Shown: positions 42,715 to 52,311, counted from the stretch's first letter. The stretch is 64,000 nt of DNA from JBCCGI01 sp039029355 (GCA_039029355.1 JBCCGI010000042.1:3451-67450), one strand, 5' to 3'. Made by a program: numbers and translations. The notes: a model not told the origin generated them from the letters alone.

Positions 42715-44250
42715 TCAGCTCGTCGACGTAGCGACCCGGCGCCTCAGCCGCGGCACGCACCACCGCCTTACGCTGGTGTACGCCGAAGCCACGACGATCC
42801 AGTGGGCCACAAGCTGCAACACCGCGACCGCCGTGGTCGCCGGCATCGGGTGCTCGTCCCACCGCACCCAGCGGCAGGCCAGGGCGCACGTCAGCAGCCC
42901 CATCAGCGCGAACTGCGGCAGGACGGTCCAGAGCGGCAACCCCGCGTGCGCCGTCTTGGCCGTGCTGCGAAAGGCGACCGGACGGCGGAGGAGCGTGTGG
43001 AGCGCGGCCACCACGTACGCCGGCCAGGTCCCGAAGATCACGGCCCCGGCGCGCAGGCGAAGGAAGCGCGGCTGGCGGGTGGTCCAGAGCGCGTGCCGCG
43101 CGTAGGCGCTCAGCGCGAGGAACGACAGCAGGGTCGGGATCGACGCCGGCGCCAGCCGCTCGACCACGTCCCATCCGGCGACGAGGCTCGCGGCGATCAG
43201 GCCTGCGCCCAGGGCGAACTGAACCGGGACGAGGTAGTACGTGCAGCGAGCCAGATAGCCGAGCCGCTGGCCCCAGCTCAGCCGAGGCATCACCCGGGCC
43301 AGCCGGCCGATCCCCGCTTCGAACACCCCGCTCGACCACTTCAGCTGCTGGCGCGCGAACGACCCGAAGTCCGCCGGGGCCAGACCCGGTGCGAGGGGCT
43401 CGCGCACGTAGGCGGAGCTCCATCCGGCGCCGTGCAGGGCGAGCGACGTTTCCAGGTCTTCGGCAAGCCCCGGCCGGTAGCCGCCGATGCTCTCGAGCGC
43501 GGACCGCCGCAGGACGGCGTTGCTCCCGATCAAGCTCGCCGCGCCCCAGCGATCCTGACCGGACTGGATCAGCTCATAGAAGTCCTTGGCCGCCTCCGCC
43601 GAGGCCCGCGCGACCAGGCTCTCGCGTTCGTTGGAGAAGCTCACCATGACCTGCACGAACCCGATCGACAGGTCGTCGAAGGGCTGGAGCGCGCGGTCGA
43701 GGAACTCCGGGCGGGGCGCGTGGTCGGCGTCGAAAATGGCGATCAGCTCGCCGTCGGTCGCCTCGAGCGCGGCGTTGACGTTGCCCGCCTTGTTGTCGTC
43801 GCGGTCCTCTCGTCGCAGGTACTCGGCGCCGACCTCGCGCGCCATCTCGGCGAGCTCGTTGCGGTGCCCGTCGTCCAGCAGGAAGGTGCGGTGGGGGTAG
43901 CGCATCGCGACCGCGGCGCGCAGCGTTCGCCGCACGACCGGCGCGGGATCGTCGTAGGCGGTGACGAAGACGTCGACGGATCGCTGCTTCGAGATCCGAC
44001 CCGCAGGACGCGGTCGGTAGCTCAGCAGCACCAGCGCGAAGACCGCGAGGTGGTAGAGCGGAAGAGCAAGCCCTAGCACGGCACCGGCGACGGCCCGTCC
44101 CGGACGCTCGGTCGCAAGCGCCTCGTGCACCGTCCATCCGAGCAGGCTGGCCATGGAGACCAGCGACAGCGCCGCCAAGCCGGCTACGAAGAACCTCTCG
44201 CGTCTCGACGGGTCTCGACACCCGCCGGCCTGATCCAGCCGTGTCTGCAT
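42715..44250 (-). CDS. Membrane GT2 glycosyltransferase, cellulose-synthase-like
   Basis: This is a 511-residue processive-type family 2 glycosyltransferase. Two N-terminal TM helices (~22-40, ~55-77) are followed by the GT-A domain: VDVFVTAYDDP (Asp100/101), IFDADHAPRP (DxD at 174-176), an AEDLETSL acceptor-site motif and QQLKWSSG in place of QxxRW. Four or more TM helices follow. This order is typical of CesA/BcsA-like enzymes; a PilZ domain is absent. ATG 44250 is chosen because the conserved TM segment starts soon after; an upstream extension is open but not hydrophobic. It is coupled to the GT87-like gene. A ~90-bp remnant of a similar gene lies at 52222-52311. Confidence 0.88.
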   Translation of the reverse strand: MQTRLDQAGGCRDPSRRERFFVAGLAALSLVSMASLLGWTVHEALATERPGRAVAGAVLGLALPLYHLAVFALVLLSYRPRPAGRISKQRSVDVFVTAYDDPAPVVRRTLRAAVAMRYPHRTFLLDDGHRNELAEMAREVGAEYLRREDRDDNKAGNVNAALEATDGELIAIFDADHAPRPEFLDRALQPFDDLSIGFVQVMVSFSNERESLVARASAEAAKDFYELIQSGQDRWGAASLIGSNAVLRRSALESIGGYRPGLAEDLETSLALHGAGWSSAYVREPLAPGLAPADFGSFARQQLKWSSGVFEAGIGRLARVMPRLSWGQRLGYLARCTYYLVPVQFALGAGLIAASLVAGWDVVERLAPASIPTLLSFLALSAYARHALWTTRQPRFLRLRAGAVIFGTWPAYVVAALHTLLRRPVAFRSTAKTAHAGLPLWTVLPQFALMGLLTCALACRWVRWDEHPMPATTAVAVLQLVAHWIVVASAYTSVRRWCVPRLRRRVATSTS

Positions 44251-44465
44251 GCGTTCGTTCGCGAAAACGCCAGACCGGGGCCGCCGCGCGTGGTTGGGGG
44301 CCGGGAGGGGACGGCGCGGACTCGTGTCTTCGGCCACGGGTTTCGCCGGTCTGGAATCGCGCTGGCGGATTTTCGACACCGGCGGCGAGACGCCCTTGGC
44401 GCGGCGCGGATGGGCCCTGAGAGGCCTTCCTACGCCCCGCAACCGCCCACCCAGGGACCGACTCC

Positions 44466-47294
44466 ATGCGCAGCTACCTGTTGCTAGCCCCCTTCCTTCT
44501 GGCCGCCTCGGCGGCGTCCCAGACGTTCCTCGACCCCATCGACGCCCCGCCCGCCCCATGGCTCGCGGGGGAGCGCTTTGGTACCGCCGTTGCCGGCCTC
44601 GCCGACGTCGATGGCGACGGCCTGCCCGACTATGCGGTGGCCTCGGTGCGATCCGGGTCGATCGCGCCGGTGGTTCGCGTGTACTCGGGAGCGTCGCACG
44701 AGGTGGTGCTCGCGTTCGAGCTCCTCGCGAGCGAAGGCGTCGAGCTGGCGGGGCTGGGCGACCTGGACGGCGACGCCGTGCCCGAGCTCCTGGTGGGCCA
44801 GGCGGGCGCGAACCAGGCGGACGTCTTCTCCCTACGGACCGGGATGCGGATCCGCAGCCACTTCGGCCCGACCGCTTCGCGCTTCGGGTATGCGGTGGCG
44901 TGCCTGGGCGACATCGACGGCGACGGCGTCCAGGACTATGGCGTCGGCGCTCCCTGGGACGGTGCGATGGACCGCGGCGCCGTCTCTACCTTCTCCGGGC
45001 TCACCGGCGCGCTCATCGAGAAGCGCGAGCACCACTTCAACGACCAGCACTTCGGGCGCCAGCTCGCGGCGATCGGCGACATCCACGCGAACGGCATCCT
45101 CGACGTCATGTCGAGCGGCTTCGGCGACGGCGCCGAGGATGCCGGCGTGTGGCTGTTCTCGCCCGGCTATCCGGTCTACCTGCACGTGCACCTCGAGAGC
45201 GACGACGTCCTCCACGACTTCGAGTTCGGCCACGCGCTGGCGGGCGTCGGCGACGTCAACGCGGACGGCCGAGACGACTACGTGATCGGCGATCCGACCG
45301 AGAACAAGTTGGTCTTCGCCGGGATCCTCTTCGACGCGGGGGCGGTCAGGACGTACTCGGGTCTCGACTCCGCCCTGCTCTGGGTGACCCGTGGCGATGC
45401 GAAGGACCAACGCTTTGGCGAGAGCCTCGCCCGGGTCCCCGATAACGACGGGGACGGGCTGGACGAGGTGCTGGCAGCCGGCATCGACCTGACCGTCGTG
45501 CTGTCCGGGAGCGACGGCGCCAGCACACACTTCATCGGCTGGCCCGAAGGAGAGGCCTTCGACCACGACCGCTTCGAGCTGGTCGGCCTCGGAGACATCT
45601 CCGGCGACGGCCTGGGAGAGTGGCTCGTCGGGATCGAGGACGCCGACAGCGCGGCGCCGGACTCCGGCCTGGCGAGGGTCGTGTCGAGCGAGGTGCCGAC
45701 CTACAACTCGGTGACCCCGTCACAGAAGCCGCGCACCGGCCGCGCCGTGCTGGCGCACCCCGACGTCGACGGAGACGGGGTCGGCGACCCGATCGTCGGA
45801 GCGCCGCACGACGACGCCGGTGCGCCGGATGGCGGCAGCGTGCGGGCCTACTCCGGCGCGACCGGCGCCGAGCTCTGGCAGCGGCTGGGAGGCCTCGGAG
45901 CGCAGCTCGGCGTGAGCCTCGCGCTGATCGACGACATCGACGGCGACGGCGTGCGCGACCTCGCCGCCGGCGCACCGCGCGCGTGGACGTTGGACAGCGG
46001 GCTGCCGCCGACGATCACGCGGCGCGGCAAGGTCGAGCTGCTCTCCGGAGCGACCGGCGCCTGGATCCGCGACGTGGATGGAGACGAGCCGGGCGAGCTC
46101 TTCGGCAGCGCGCTGGCCGCGACCTCCGACGCGGACGGAGACGGCTGGGCCGACCTGGTCGTCGGCGCTCCCGAGCGCACCGGCGGCGGCGGGTTGCTGC
46201 CCTGCGCGGGGCGTGCGGGGTTGTACTCGAGTGGCACCGGCCAGCTGCTCCACGGCTGGACCGGCAGCTGGCCGAACGGCCGGCTGGGCGCGGCCGTTGC
46301 GGGCCCGGGCGACCTCGACGGAGACGGGCGCGGCGACTGGGCCTATTTGGAGCCCGGCCAGGGACGCCTCTTCGCGCGCTCGGGGGCGAGCGGCGGTGTG
46401 CTCTGGGACACCCTCGCCGGCGGCGTCAGCCTGACCGCGGCCGGCGACCTGGACGGGGACGGACTCGAAGAGCTCGCGGTCGGACGCCCCTCCGGCGCGG
46501 GCGTGGTTCAGCTCCGTTCCGGCGTCGACGGCTCCTCGCTGGGTACGGTTGCCGGCGCCGTGACCGGAGCCGACTTCGGCGCCGCGCTCGCCGCCGCGGG
46601 CGACGTCGATCTCGACGGCAAGCCGGATCTCGTCGTCGGTAGCCCCGCGTACGACCGGCTGATCCTCGGGAGCCTCGTGCTCGACGTCGGACGGGTCGAC
46701 CTGATCCTGGATCCGTTAGGCGCCGACTCCCGGCGCACCTGGTTGGGCGTGAGCGCGGGCGCCACGCTGGGCGCCGCGCTCCACGTCGGCGGTGACTTCG
46801 ATGCCGACGGGCTCGCCGACGTCGTCGCCGGCGAGCCCGGCAACGCTGACGCGGCCGGCGGAGGCTGGACGCTGTCGTCCCGCGCGGCGGCGACCGAGCC
46901 GTACGGCACCGGCACGCCGTCGTGTGCGGGCACGCACCGGCTCGTCGCGTCGGCGACGGCGGCGGTCGACTCCGACCTCGTGCTCCGCGCCGATCGGGGG
47001 GCGCCCGGCTCTCCGGCGCTGCTCGCGATCGCGCTCGGGCAGGATATGCCCGGCACCGACTATGGCTTCGGGTTCCTGATGCACGTCGAGCTCTTCTCGA
47101 TCGTCGTCCAGGGCAGCGCCCTTGCCGACGGCGCGGGGACGGCCGCCTTCCCGCTTCCCCTTCCGGACGACCCGTCTCTCTCCGGGCTGGAGCTCTTCGC
47201 GCAGGCCGCCTTTGTCGGGGCGCCCGGAAGCTGCGGGCTGGCGTTCGGGTTGTCGTCGTCGGAGGGCCTGAGGCTGACGGTGCAGCCGCAGTGA
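44466..47294 (+). CDS. Exported FG-GAP-repeat beta-propeller protein
   Basis: This is a 942-residue protein with signal peptide MRSYLLLAPFLLAASAASQ. Many FG-GAP units carry calcium loops: GLADVDGDGLPDYAVAS, CLGDIDGDGVQDYGVGAP, GVGDVNADGRDDYVIGDP, GLGDISGDGLGEWLVG, AGDLDGDGLEELAVG. These are enough for two seven-bladed propellers. The last ~130 residues (from GTPSCAGTHRLVASATAAV) are the shared hydrophobic C-terminal module, ending LELFAQAAFVGAPGSCG. It diverges from the GT2 gene across 215 bp and converges with a sigma gene, with 2 bp between stops. Confidence 0.92.
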   Translation: MRSYLLLAPFLLAASAASQTFLDPIDAPPAPWLAGERFGTAVAGLADVDGDGLPDYAVASVRSGSIAPVVRVYSGASHEVVLAFELLASEGVELAGLGDLDGDAVPELLVGQAGANQADVFSLRTGMRIRSHFGPTASRFGYAVACLGDIDGDGVQDYGVGAPWDGAMDRGAVSTFSGLTGALIEKREHHFNDQHFGRQLAAIGDIHANGILDVMSSGFGDGAEDAGVWLFSPGYPVYLHVHLESDDVLHDFEFGHALAGVGDVNADGRDDYVIGDPTENKLVFAGILFDAGAVRTYSGLDSALLWVTRGDAKDQRFGESLARVPDNDGDGLDEVLAAGIDLTVVLSGSDGASTHFIGWPEGEAFDHDRFELVGLGDISGDGLGEWLVGIEDADSAAPDSGLARVVSSEVPTYNSVTPSQKPRTGRAVLAHPDVDGDGVGDPIVGAPHDDAGAPDGGSVRAYSGATGAELWQRLGGLGAQLGVSLALIDDIDGDGVRDLAAGAPRAWTLDSGLPPTITRRGKVELLSGATGAWIRDVDGDEPGELFGSALAATSDADGDGWADLVVGAPERTGGGGLLPCAGRAGLYSSGTGQLLHGWTGSWPNGRLGAAVAGPGDLDGDGRGDWAYLEPGQGRLFARSGASGGVLWDTLAGGVSLTAAGDLDGDGLEELAVGRPSGAGVVQLRSGVDGSSLGTVAGAVTGADFGAALAAAGDVDLDGKPDLVVGSPAYDRLILGSLVLDVGRVDLILDPLGADSRRTWLGVSAGATLGAALHVGGDFDADGLADVVAGEPGNADAAGGGWTLSSRAAATEPYGTGTPSCAGTHRLVASATAAVDSDLVLRADRGAPGSPALLAIALGQDMPGTDYGFGFLMHVELFSIVVQGSALADGAGTAAFPLPLPDDPSLSGLELFAQAAFVGAPGSCGLAFGLSSSEGLRLTVQPQ

Positions 47295-47296
47295 GC

Positions 47297-47887
47297 CTAC
47301 CTCCCGGTTTCGATCGCCTGGGCGAGACGCGTCAGGGCGCGGTGGAGCAGGTTTCGGACCGAGTCCTCGGTCCGGCCCATCTCGACCGCGACCTGTGCGC
47401 GCTCGAGGCCGACGATGCGCGACAGGAGGATCACCTCGCGGTAGTCCTCGGGCAGCTCCGCGAAGGCGGCCTCGATCCGTTCGAGCTCATCGGCGGCGAC
47501 CGCCGCCTGCGACGGCGCCGCGAAGCGCGCGTAGACGTCCAGCAGCTCGCCCGGCTCGGCTTCGGTCTCACGGCCGGCGTCGCGGCGCTCGGCGCGGTAA
47601 AAGGCGCCGCGCTTGCTGAGCTTGCGGAAGGCCGTCGTGTACAGCCACGCGCGAAACGCGCCCTCGCCCGAGAAGCGGAAGCGCTCGCCGCCTTGGAGGA
47701 TCTCGCGGCAGACCGTCTGGAGCAGGTCGGACTCGCGCTCCCGCCCGCGCAGCCTGCGGCCCATGCGCAGGCGCACGTACGCTCGCAGGTCCGGCAGGTG
47801 CAGCACCAGCAGCTCCTCGAGCGCACGTCGATCGCCGCGTGCGGCGGCCTCGGTCAGCTGGTTCAGGTTCGTGTCGTCCGACGCCAT
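47297..47887 (-). CDS. ECF-type sigma factor divergent from a TPR kinase
   Basis: This is a 196-residue sigma factor, a paralogue of the one at 6977-7564. Region 2 includes YVRLRMGRRLRGRERESDLLQTVCREIL and FRAWLYTTAFRKLSKRGAF. Region 4 includes YREVILLSRIVGLERAQVAVEM and RTEDSVRNLLHRALTRLAQ. Its start codon is only 32 bp from that of the divergent kinase gene, so promoters and operators of the two must overlap each other or the coding sequences. Control of the sigma factor by the neighbouring kinase is an attractive inference. No anti-sigma gene is adjacent. Confidence 0.94.
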   Translation of the reverse strand: MASDDTNLNQLTEAAARGDRRALEELLVLHLPDLRAYVRLRMGRRLRGRERESDLLQTVCREILQGGERFRFSGEGAFRAWLYTTAFRKLSKRGAFYRAERRDAGRETEAEPGELLDVYARFAAPSQAAVAADELERIEAAFAELPEDYREVILLSRIVGLERAQVAVEMGRTEDSVRNLLHRALTRLAQAIETGR

Positions 47888-47919
47888 CGGTCGCGGTCCA
47901 TGGTAGAAGGAAGCTTCGA
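47888..47919. promoter_or_regulatory. 32-bp divergent start region between sigma and kinase genes
   Basis: Only 32 bp separate the two divergent ATGs. They contain GAAGGAAG, which serves as Shine-Dalgarno for the kinase, and no convincing -35/-10 pair for either direction. Promoters must lie partly inside the opposite coding sequence, or the mRNAs overlap at their 5' ends. Confidence 0.5.
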
Positions 47920-50718
47920 ATGAGCGGTCGGGAAGATGACTTCGACCGGATCTCCGAGCTCGTCCTCCAGGGCTTGGAGCGCCTCGAGCGCGAAGGGCCA
48001 GCCGGTCTGGAACAGCTGCTGCGGGAGCATCCCGAGCGCGCGGAAGAGGTGCGTCGACGCCTCGCGCCGCTGCTCAACACCGGGCTCCTGCGGCCGCCGG
48101 GCGAGCCCGAAGTGCCCGCGCGCTTGGGCGAGTTCACGCTCCTCGACCCGTTGGGCGGCGGTGGGATGGGCTTGGTGTACCGCGCTCGGCAGGAGTCGCT
48201 CGGGCGCGAGGTGGCGCTCAAGCTGATCCGCCCCGACCAGCTCGCGTTCCCCGAGGCGCGCGCGCGCTTTCGGCGCGAGGTCGAGGTCATCGCGCGCCTG
48301 CAGCACCCGGGTATCGTGCCGGTCTACGCCTTCGGCGAGGAGAACGGCACGCCGTTCTTCGCGATGGAGCGCGTCCATGGAGCCACGCTCGACGAGATCC
48401 TCCAGGAGCTCGAAGGCCGCGACTCCGGCGGGCTCTCGGGAAAGGACCTCGCCTGGGGGCTTCGGACCGCCCTGGACCGGCGCGGCGGCGGGGCGCTCGA
48501 GGTCACCGACGCCGCGCTGTTCCGCATGCCGTGGGACCGCGCCTGCGCGTCGATCGTGATCGACGTCGCGCGCGCGCTGGAGCACGCGCACGACAGCGGC
48601 GTTCTGCACCGCGACCTGAAGCCGTCCAACGTCATGCTGACCGTCGACGGCCGGGCGCTGCTCTTCGACTTCGGGCTCTCGAGCCCCGACTGGGTCGGGA
48701 AGCTGACGCGCTCGGGTTCGATTCTGGGCTCGCTGCCGTACATGGCCCCCGAGCAGGTGCGGGGCGCGGGGGCCGACCGGCGCAGCGACGTCTACGGCTT
48801 CGGCGCGACGCTCTACGAGCTCCTTAGCCTTCACCCGCCGTTCCGCGACGAGCGCGCCCTCGACCTGCGGTCGGCGATCCTGAACGGCGTCGCTCCCGCG
48901 ATCCGTTCCGTCAACGCGAGCGTGTCGCGCGATCTCGAGCTCGTATGCGCCAAGGCGATGGACCGCGACGCGGAGCGCCGCTACGCCACCGCCGGTGCGC
49001 TCGCGGACGACCTCGAGCGCGCCCTCTCTCTGCGCCCGGTCGAGGCGCGTCCCGCCGGCGTGGCGCTGCGGACACGGCGCTGGTGGCAGCGCGATCCCGC
49101 TCGCGCGGTCGCCGTGCTGCTGGCCGTCGTGGTCGTCGTCGGCGGTCCGCTCGGCTTCGCCTTCGAGCGATGGCGCGCCGCGTCGCTCCTCGAGGCTGAG
49201 GTGACGCGCGCCGAGGACAACCTGCGCGAGGCGGTCGAGGCGCTCGTCGACGTTGCGGGGCCGGTCGGACACACCGGGCTCGACGGCCTGCCGGGCGCGG
49301 AGCCGCTACGGCGCGAGATCCTCATCCAGGCGCGCGAGCGGCTGGAGCGGTTGCTGCCACAGCTGTCTGGCGACACCGATCGCAGACGCGACCACGCGCG
49401 GCTGTCCGCGCAGCTCGGCCGGGTCCTGCGCGAGCTCGGCGAGCTGGAGCCCGCGCGCGACGCGCTGCTCGAGTCGATCGCGCGGTTTGAGGCGTTGCGC
49501 GGCGGGCCGGACGATGCGCGGCTCGACTGGGATCTGGGCGCGGCGCGCTCCGAGCTCGCGGTGCTGCAGTGGCGGCTGTCCGAGCAGGCCGCCGGAGTCG
49601 AGAGCATGGAAGACGCCGTGCGACTCCTGCGGAGCGCCGCGGAGGCCCTGCCCGACGAGCGCGACCTCGCGCGCGACTTCGCGCTTGGGCTCGCCCAACT
49701 GGGCGACTTCTACGGCACGTACCGCGGGCCGGCCGCGGCGCGCGAGCCGCTGGCCGAGGCGCGGAGCCGCCTCACCGAGCTGGCCGCGGACGGGGCGTGG
49801 GGCCCGCGCTTCGACTTGGCCGAGGTCGAGGTCGAGATCGCGGGTCACATGCTCGCCGGCGGCGACCCGGCCGAGGCGCGCGAGCTCGCGGCGCGCGCTC
49901 GCACCTTGCTCGAAGGGTTGATCGACGAGCGGCCGTCGCGCTGGGACGCGCGCGAGAGGCTGCTCGATCTGCTCTCCTCCTTCTCGCACCCGTTTTTCGG
50001 GCACTTGGACCTTCCGCAGTTGGAGGCCGACGCGCGACGCGCGCTCGAGCTGCAAGGGGACTTGGCGCGGATGTCTCCCCGCGACCCGGATCTGTGTCGC
50101 AAGCGCGCGCTCGTGCTCCAAAACCTCGCGGCGACGCTGTCGATGGACGCGCGCGGCGACGAGGCGCTTGCGACGCTCGAGGAGGCGGCGCTCGCCGCAC
50201 GCGACTTCGCTGCGCGCGCGCCCGGCCTCGAAGCCGAGGCGCTGCTCGGGCGCATCCTCGGCAAGCGCGCGCTGGTGCTGCGCGACGCCGGAAGGCTGGA
50301 CGACGCTCGCGAGGCCGATCGGGAAGCGCTCGCGCTCAAGGAGGCGGTGTTCCGAGCGGCGCCGGAGAACGCGCAGGCCGAGCTGACCTTCGGCACGCAG
50401 GCGATCCTGAGCTGCAAGCTGCGCGTGATGCTCGGCGAGACCGTGCCCAGGGATGAGCTGATGGCCATCGTCGAAGGCCCGCTCCACGGCCGGGTGCGCG
50501 GCTACTATCAGCTCGCCGTGATCGACTGCCTGGTGGCCGAGCGCCTGCGCCTCACCGGGGACGACGACGGTGCGGAACGGACGCTCGATCTCGCGCTCGC
50601 GGACTTCGGGCGCGCGCTCGAGGCGGGCTACGAGCTGGGAGACATGACCACCGAGGAGGCCGATCTAGCGCTCCTGCGCGGTCACCCGGGTTGGAGCGAC
50701 CTCGTCGCTTCCCAGTGA
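47920..50718 (+). CDS. Membrane Ser/Thr protein kinase with helical TPR-like C-terminal region
   Basis: This is a 932-residue Hanks-type kinase. A short N-terminal helical segment (EGPAGLEQLLREHPERAEEVRRRL) precedes the kinase domain at ~70-370: GGGGMGLVYRA, VALK (Lys101), HRDLKPSN (Asp232), DFG (Asp250), GSLPYMAPEQ. All catalytic residues are present. There is an insert of about 50 residues between the hinge region and the helix before the catalytic loop. A TM helix at ~396-415 (AVAVLLAVVVVVGGPLGFAF) is followed by ~515 helical residues with TPR-like repeats (ARDALLESIARFEALRGG, ALATLEEAALAARDFAAR, DDAREADREALALKEAVF). The ATG at 47920 has GAAGGAAG 7 nt upstream. The divergent ECF sigma gene starts 32 bp away. 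Confidence 0.94.
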   Translation: MSGREDDFDRISELVLQGLERLEREGPAGLEQLLREHPERAEEVRRRLAPLLNTGLLRPPGEPEVPARLGEFTLLDPLGGGGMGLVYRARQESLGREVALKLIRPDQLAFPEARARFRREVEVIARLQHPGIVPVYAFGEENGTPFFAMERVHGATLDEILQELEGRDSGGLSGKDLAWGLRTALDRRGGGALEVTDAALFRMPWDRACASIVIDVARALEHAHDSGVLHRDLKPSNVMLTVDGRALLFDFGLSSPDWVGKLTRSGSILGSLPYMAPEQVRGAGADRRSDVYGFGATLYELLSLHPPFRDERALDLRSAILNGVAPAIRSVNASVSRDLELVCAKAMDRDAERRYATAGALADDLERALSLRPVEARPAGVALRTRRWWQRDPARAVAVLLAVVVVVGGPLGFAFERWRAASLLEAEVTRAEDNLREAVEALVDVAGPVGHTGLDGLPGAEPLRREILIQARERLERLLPQLSGDTDRRRDHARLSAQLGRVLRELGELEPARDALLESIARFEALRGGPDDARLDWDLGAARSELAVLQWRLSEQAAGVESMEDAVRLLRSAAEALPDERDLARDFALGLAQLGDFYGTYRGPAAAREPLAEARSRLTELAADGAWGPRFDLAEVEVEIAGHMLAGGDPAEARELAARARTLLEGLIDERPSRWDARERLLDLLSSFSHPFFGHLDLPQLEADARRALELQGDLARMSPRDPDLCRKRALVLQNLAATLSMDARGDEALATLEEAALAARDFAARAPGLEAEALLGRILGKRALVLRDAGRLDDAREADREALALKEAVFRAAPENAQAELTFGTQAILSCKLRVMLGETVPRDELMAIVEGPLHGRVRGYYQLAVIDCLVAERLRLTGDDDGAERTLDLALADFGRALEAGYELGDMTTEEADLALLRGHPGWSDLVASQ

Positions 50719-50818
50719 ATCGAATTCGGCGAGACGGACGCGGCTGCGCGCGGATGAGCCCCATGGGGGGAGCAATGAGGCTCCCGTCTCATCCGTCCGA
50801 ACCACGAGCCCTGTGCCG

Positions 50819-52228
50819 ATGTTCTATCCCCGCTTCGCCTCCGCCCTCTCTCTGGCGGCGACCTGTCTCGCCTCCGCCTCCTTGTGCTCCGCCCAGACCG
50901 GACCGTTCACCGACGGTGAGCTGCTGATCCGCGCCCCTGGCACGGTCGACGGCCTGTACGCGATCTACCGCACCGAGCCGACGACCGGCGAGATGGCCGC
51001 GCTCTTCGGTGACATCCGCATCTCCTTCTCCGAAGGCGGCTGGATCACCTACGACCGGTATCGCGGCGCGGTGCTCGCGTACTGCGCGCACGAATCGACC
51101 GGGCTTCTGGAGCCGCGGCTGTTCCAAATCGAGTCGGACGGCTCGTTCGCCGATCTCGGCTTCGAAGGCGACGATCTCAAGTCGATGGCGACGGTCGGCG
51201 ATGGCCGCATCTACCTCCGCAAGGGCGACGTGCTGCACCTCCTGGGAGCTGACAACCAGCTCACGCCGGTGACCGACGTCGACGGCCAGCTCATCGATCT
51301 GCGGCTCGATCACCTGCTCTACGATCCGCCGAGCGACAGCCTGGTGTCGGTCTCACGGACCAACACCACGCCCTGCTCGGCTCACCAGGAGCTGACGACC
51401 CACCGCCTCCCGCTCGCCGCAGACGGCGTGAGCCTCGCGGGGCCGATCGAGTGCAACTCGGTCGACTTCGGCGTGACGAGCACGCCTTCGGGGATGGACC
51501 ACCTCGCGGGCGGCACGATCGTGGTCAGCCTTGCGAACGTGTGGTTCCCGCCGTCTGCGGGACAGTTGTTCGAGTTGGATCCGGCCACGCTCGCGCTCAC
51601 GGCCTGGGCCAAGCCGGACACCACCGACCTGGACGGGGCGGCGTGGGTGCCGTCGCTCGGCGGGGTCGTGCTCCTCGACGGGGGTGCCGACGTCCTGCGC
51701 CTGTACGTGGAGGGAGAGTCGGGCGAGGGGACGATCCTGCCGACCAGCCTCCCCGTGGGCGCTCCCGGCTCGGGGACCAGCAACTCGGACTGGCTGATCG
51801 ACATCGACCTGCTCGGGCCGGGCTGCGGGGGGCTTGCCAAGTCGTTCGGCGTTGCGCTTGCGGGGACCGGGGGCGTGGCTCCCGCTCTTACCGCATCGGC
51901 ATGCCCCGCGCTTGGAACGTCGCTGCCGCTGCGGATCGATGCCGGCGTTGGCGGAGGAGCCGCCTTTGTCGCGCTCGCGCTGGCTTCGACGGAGCTGCCG
52001 CTCTTCGGTGGAACGCTCTACGCTGCCCCACCCTGGATCGCCGTGCTGCCGGCGGCGCTGAGCGGGGGGGTGGGCCTGCCGGGAGCCGGAGCCGCCGAGC
52101 TGCTGGTGCCGATCCCGGCCGTGACGTCCCTGCTCGGCGTCGGCGTCTGGAGCCAGGCGGCGATCCTCGATAACGGAGCACCGTCGGGAACGTCGCTCAG
52201 CGCCGGACTCGAGCTACGCATCGGCTGA
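50819..52228 (+). CDS. Exported protein with shared C-terminal secretome domain
   Basis: This is a ~469-residue protein with signal peptide MFYPRFASALSLAATCLASASLCSA (written in part). The N-terminal ~300 residues are beta-rich, perhaps propeller-like (GELLIRAPGTVDGLYAIYRT, QLFELDPATLALTAWA), without a motif I recognise. The last ~140 residues (from LLGPGCGGLAKSFGVALAG) are the clearest example here of the hydrophobic beta module, ending LLGVGVWSQAAILDNG and LSAGLELRIG. The start is ATG 50819 or an in-frame GTG two codons earlier (50813); no strong Shine-Dalgarno decides. Confidence 0.75.
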   Translation: MFYPRFASALSLAATCLASASLCSAQTGPFTDGELLIRAPGTVDGLYAIYRTEPTTGEMAALFGDIRISFSEGGWITYDRYRGAVLAYCAHESTGLLEPRLFQIESDGSFADLGFEGDDLKSMATVGDGRIYLRKGDVLHLLGADNQLTPVTDVDGQLIDLRLDHLLYDPPSDSLVSVSRTNTTPCSAHQELTTHRLPLAADGVSLAGPIECNSVDFGVTSTPSGMDHLAGGTIVVSLANVWFPPSAGQLFELDPATLALTAWAKPDTTDLDGAAWVPSLGGVVLLDGGADVLRLYVEGESGEGTILPTSLPVGAPGSGTSNSDWLIDIDLLGPGCGGLAKSFGVALAGTGGVAPALTASACPALGTSLPLRIDAGVGGGAAFVALALASTELPLFGGTLYAAPPWIAVLPAALSGGVGLPGAGAAELLVPIPAVTSLLGVGVWSQAAILDNGAPSGTSLSAGLELRIG

Positions 52229-52311
52229 AGTCGCGGCCGGTCGTTTGGCAGGTCGAGGGCGAAGACCGCGAAGGAGTAGAGCGGATGCGCGAGTCCGAGC
52301 ACGGCTTCGAC
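52222..52311 (-). pseudogene. Remnant of a GT2 glycosyltransferase gene
   Basis: About 30 codons on the minus strand read VEAVLGLAHPLYSFAVFALD and then LPNDRPRLQP. These match residues ~54-83 of the GT2 protein at 42715-44250 (AGAVLGLALPLYHLAVFALV, LLSYRPRPAG), and the DNA is similar as well (GCGAAGACCGCGA..GTAGAGCGG in both). Nothing before or after the fragment matches, so it is a short scar of a lost or rearranged copy. Confidence 0.7.
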
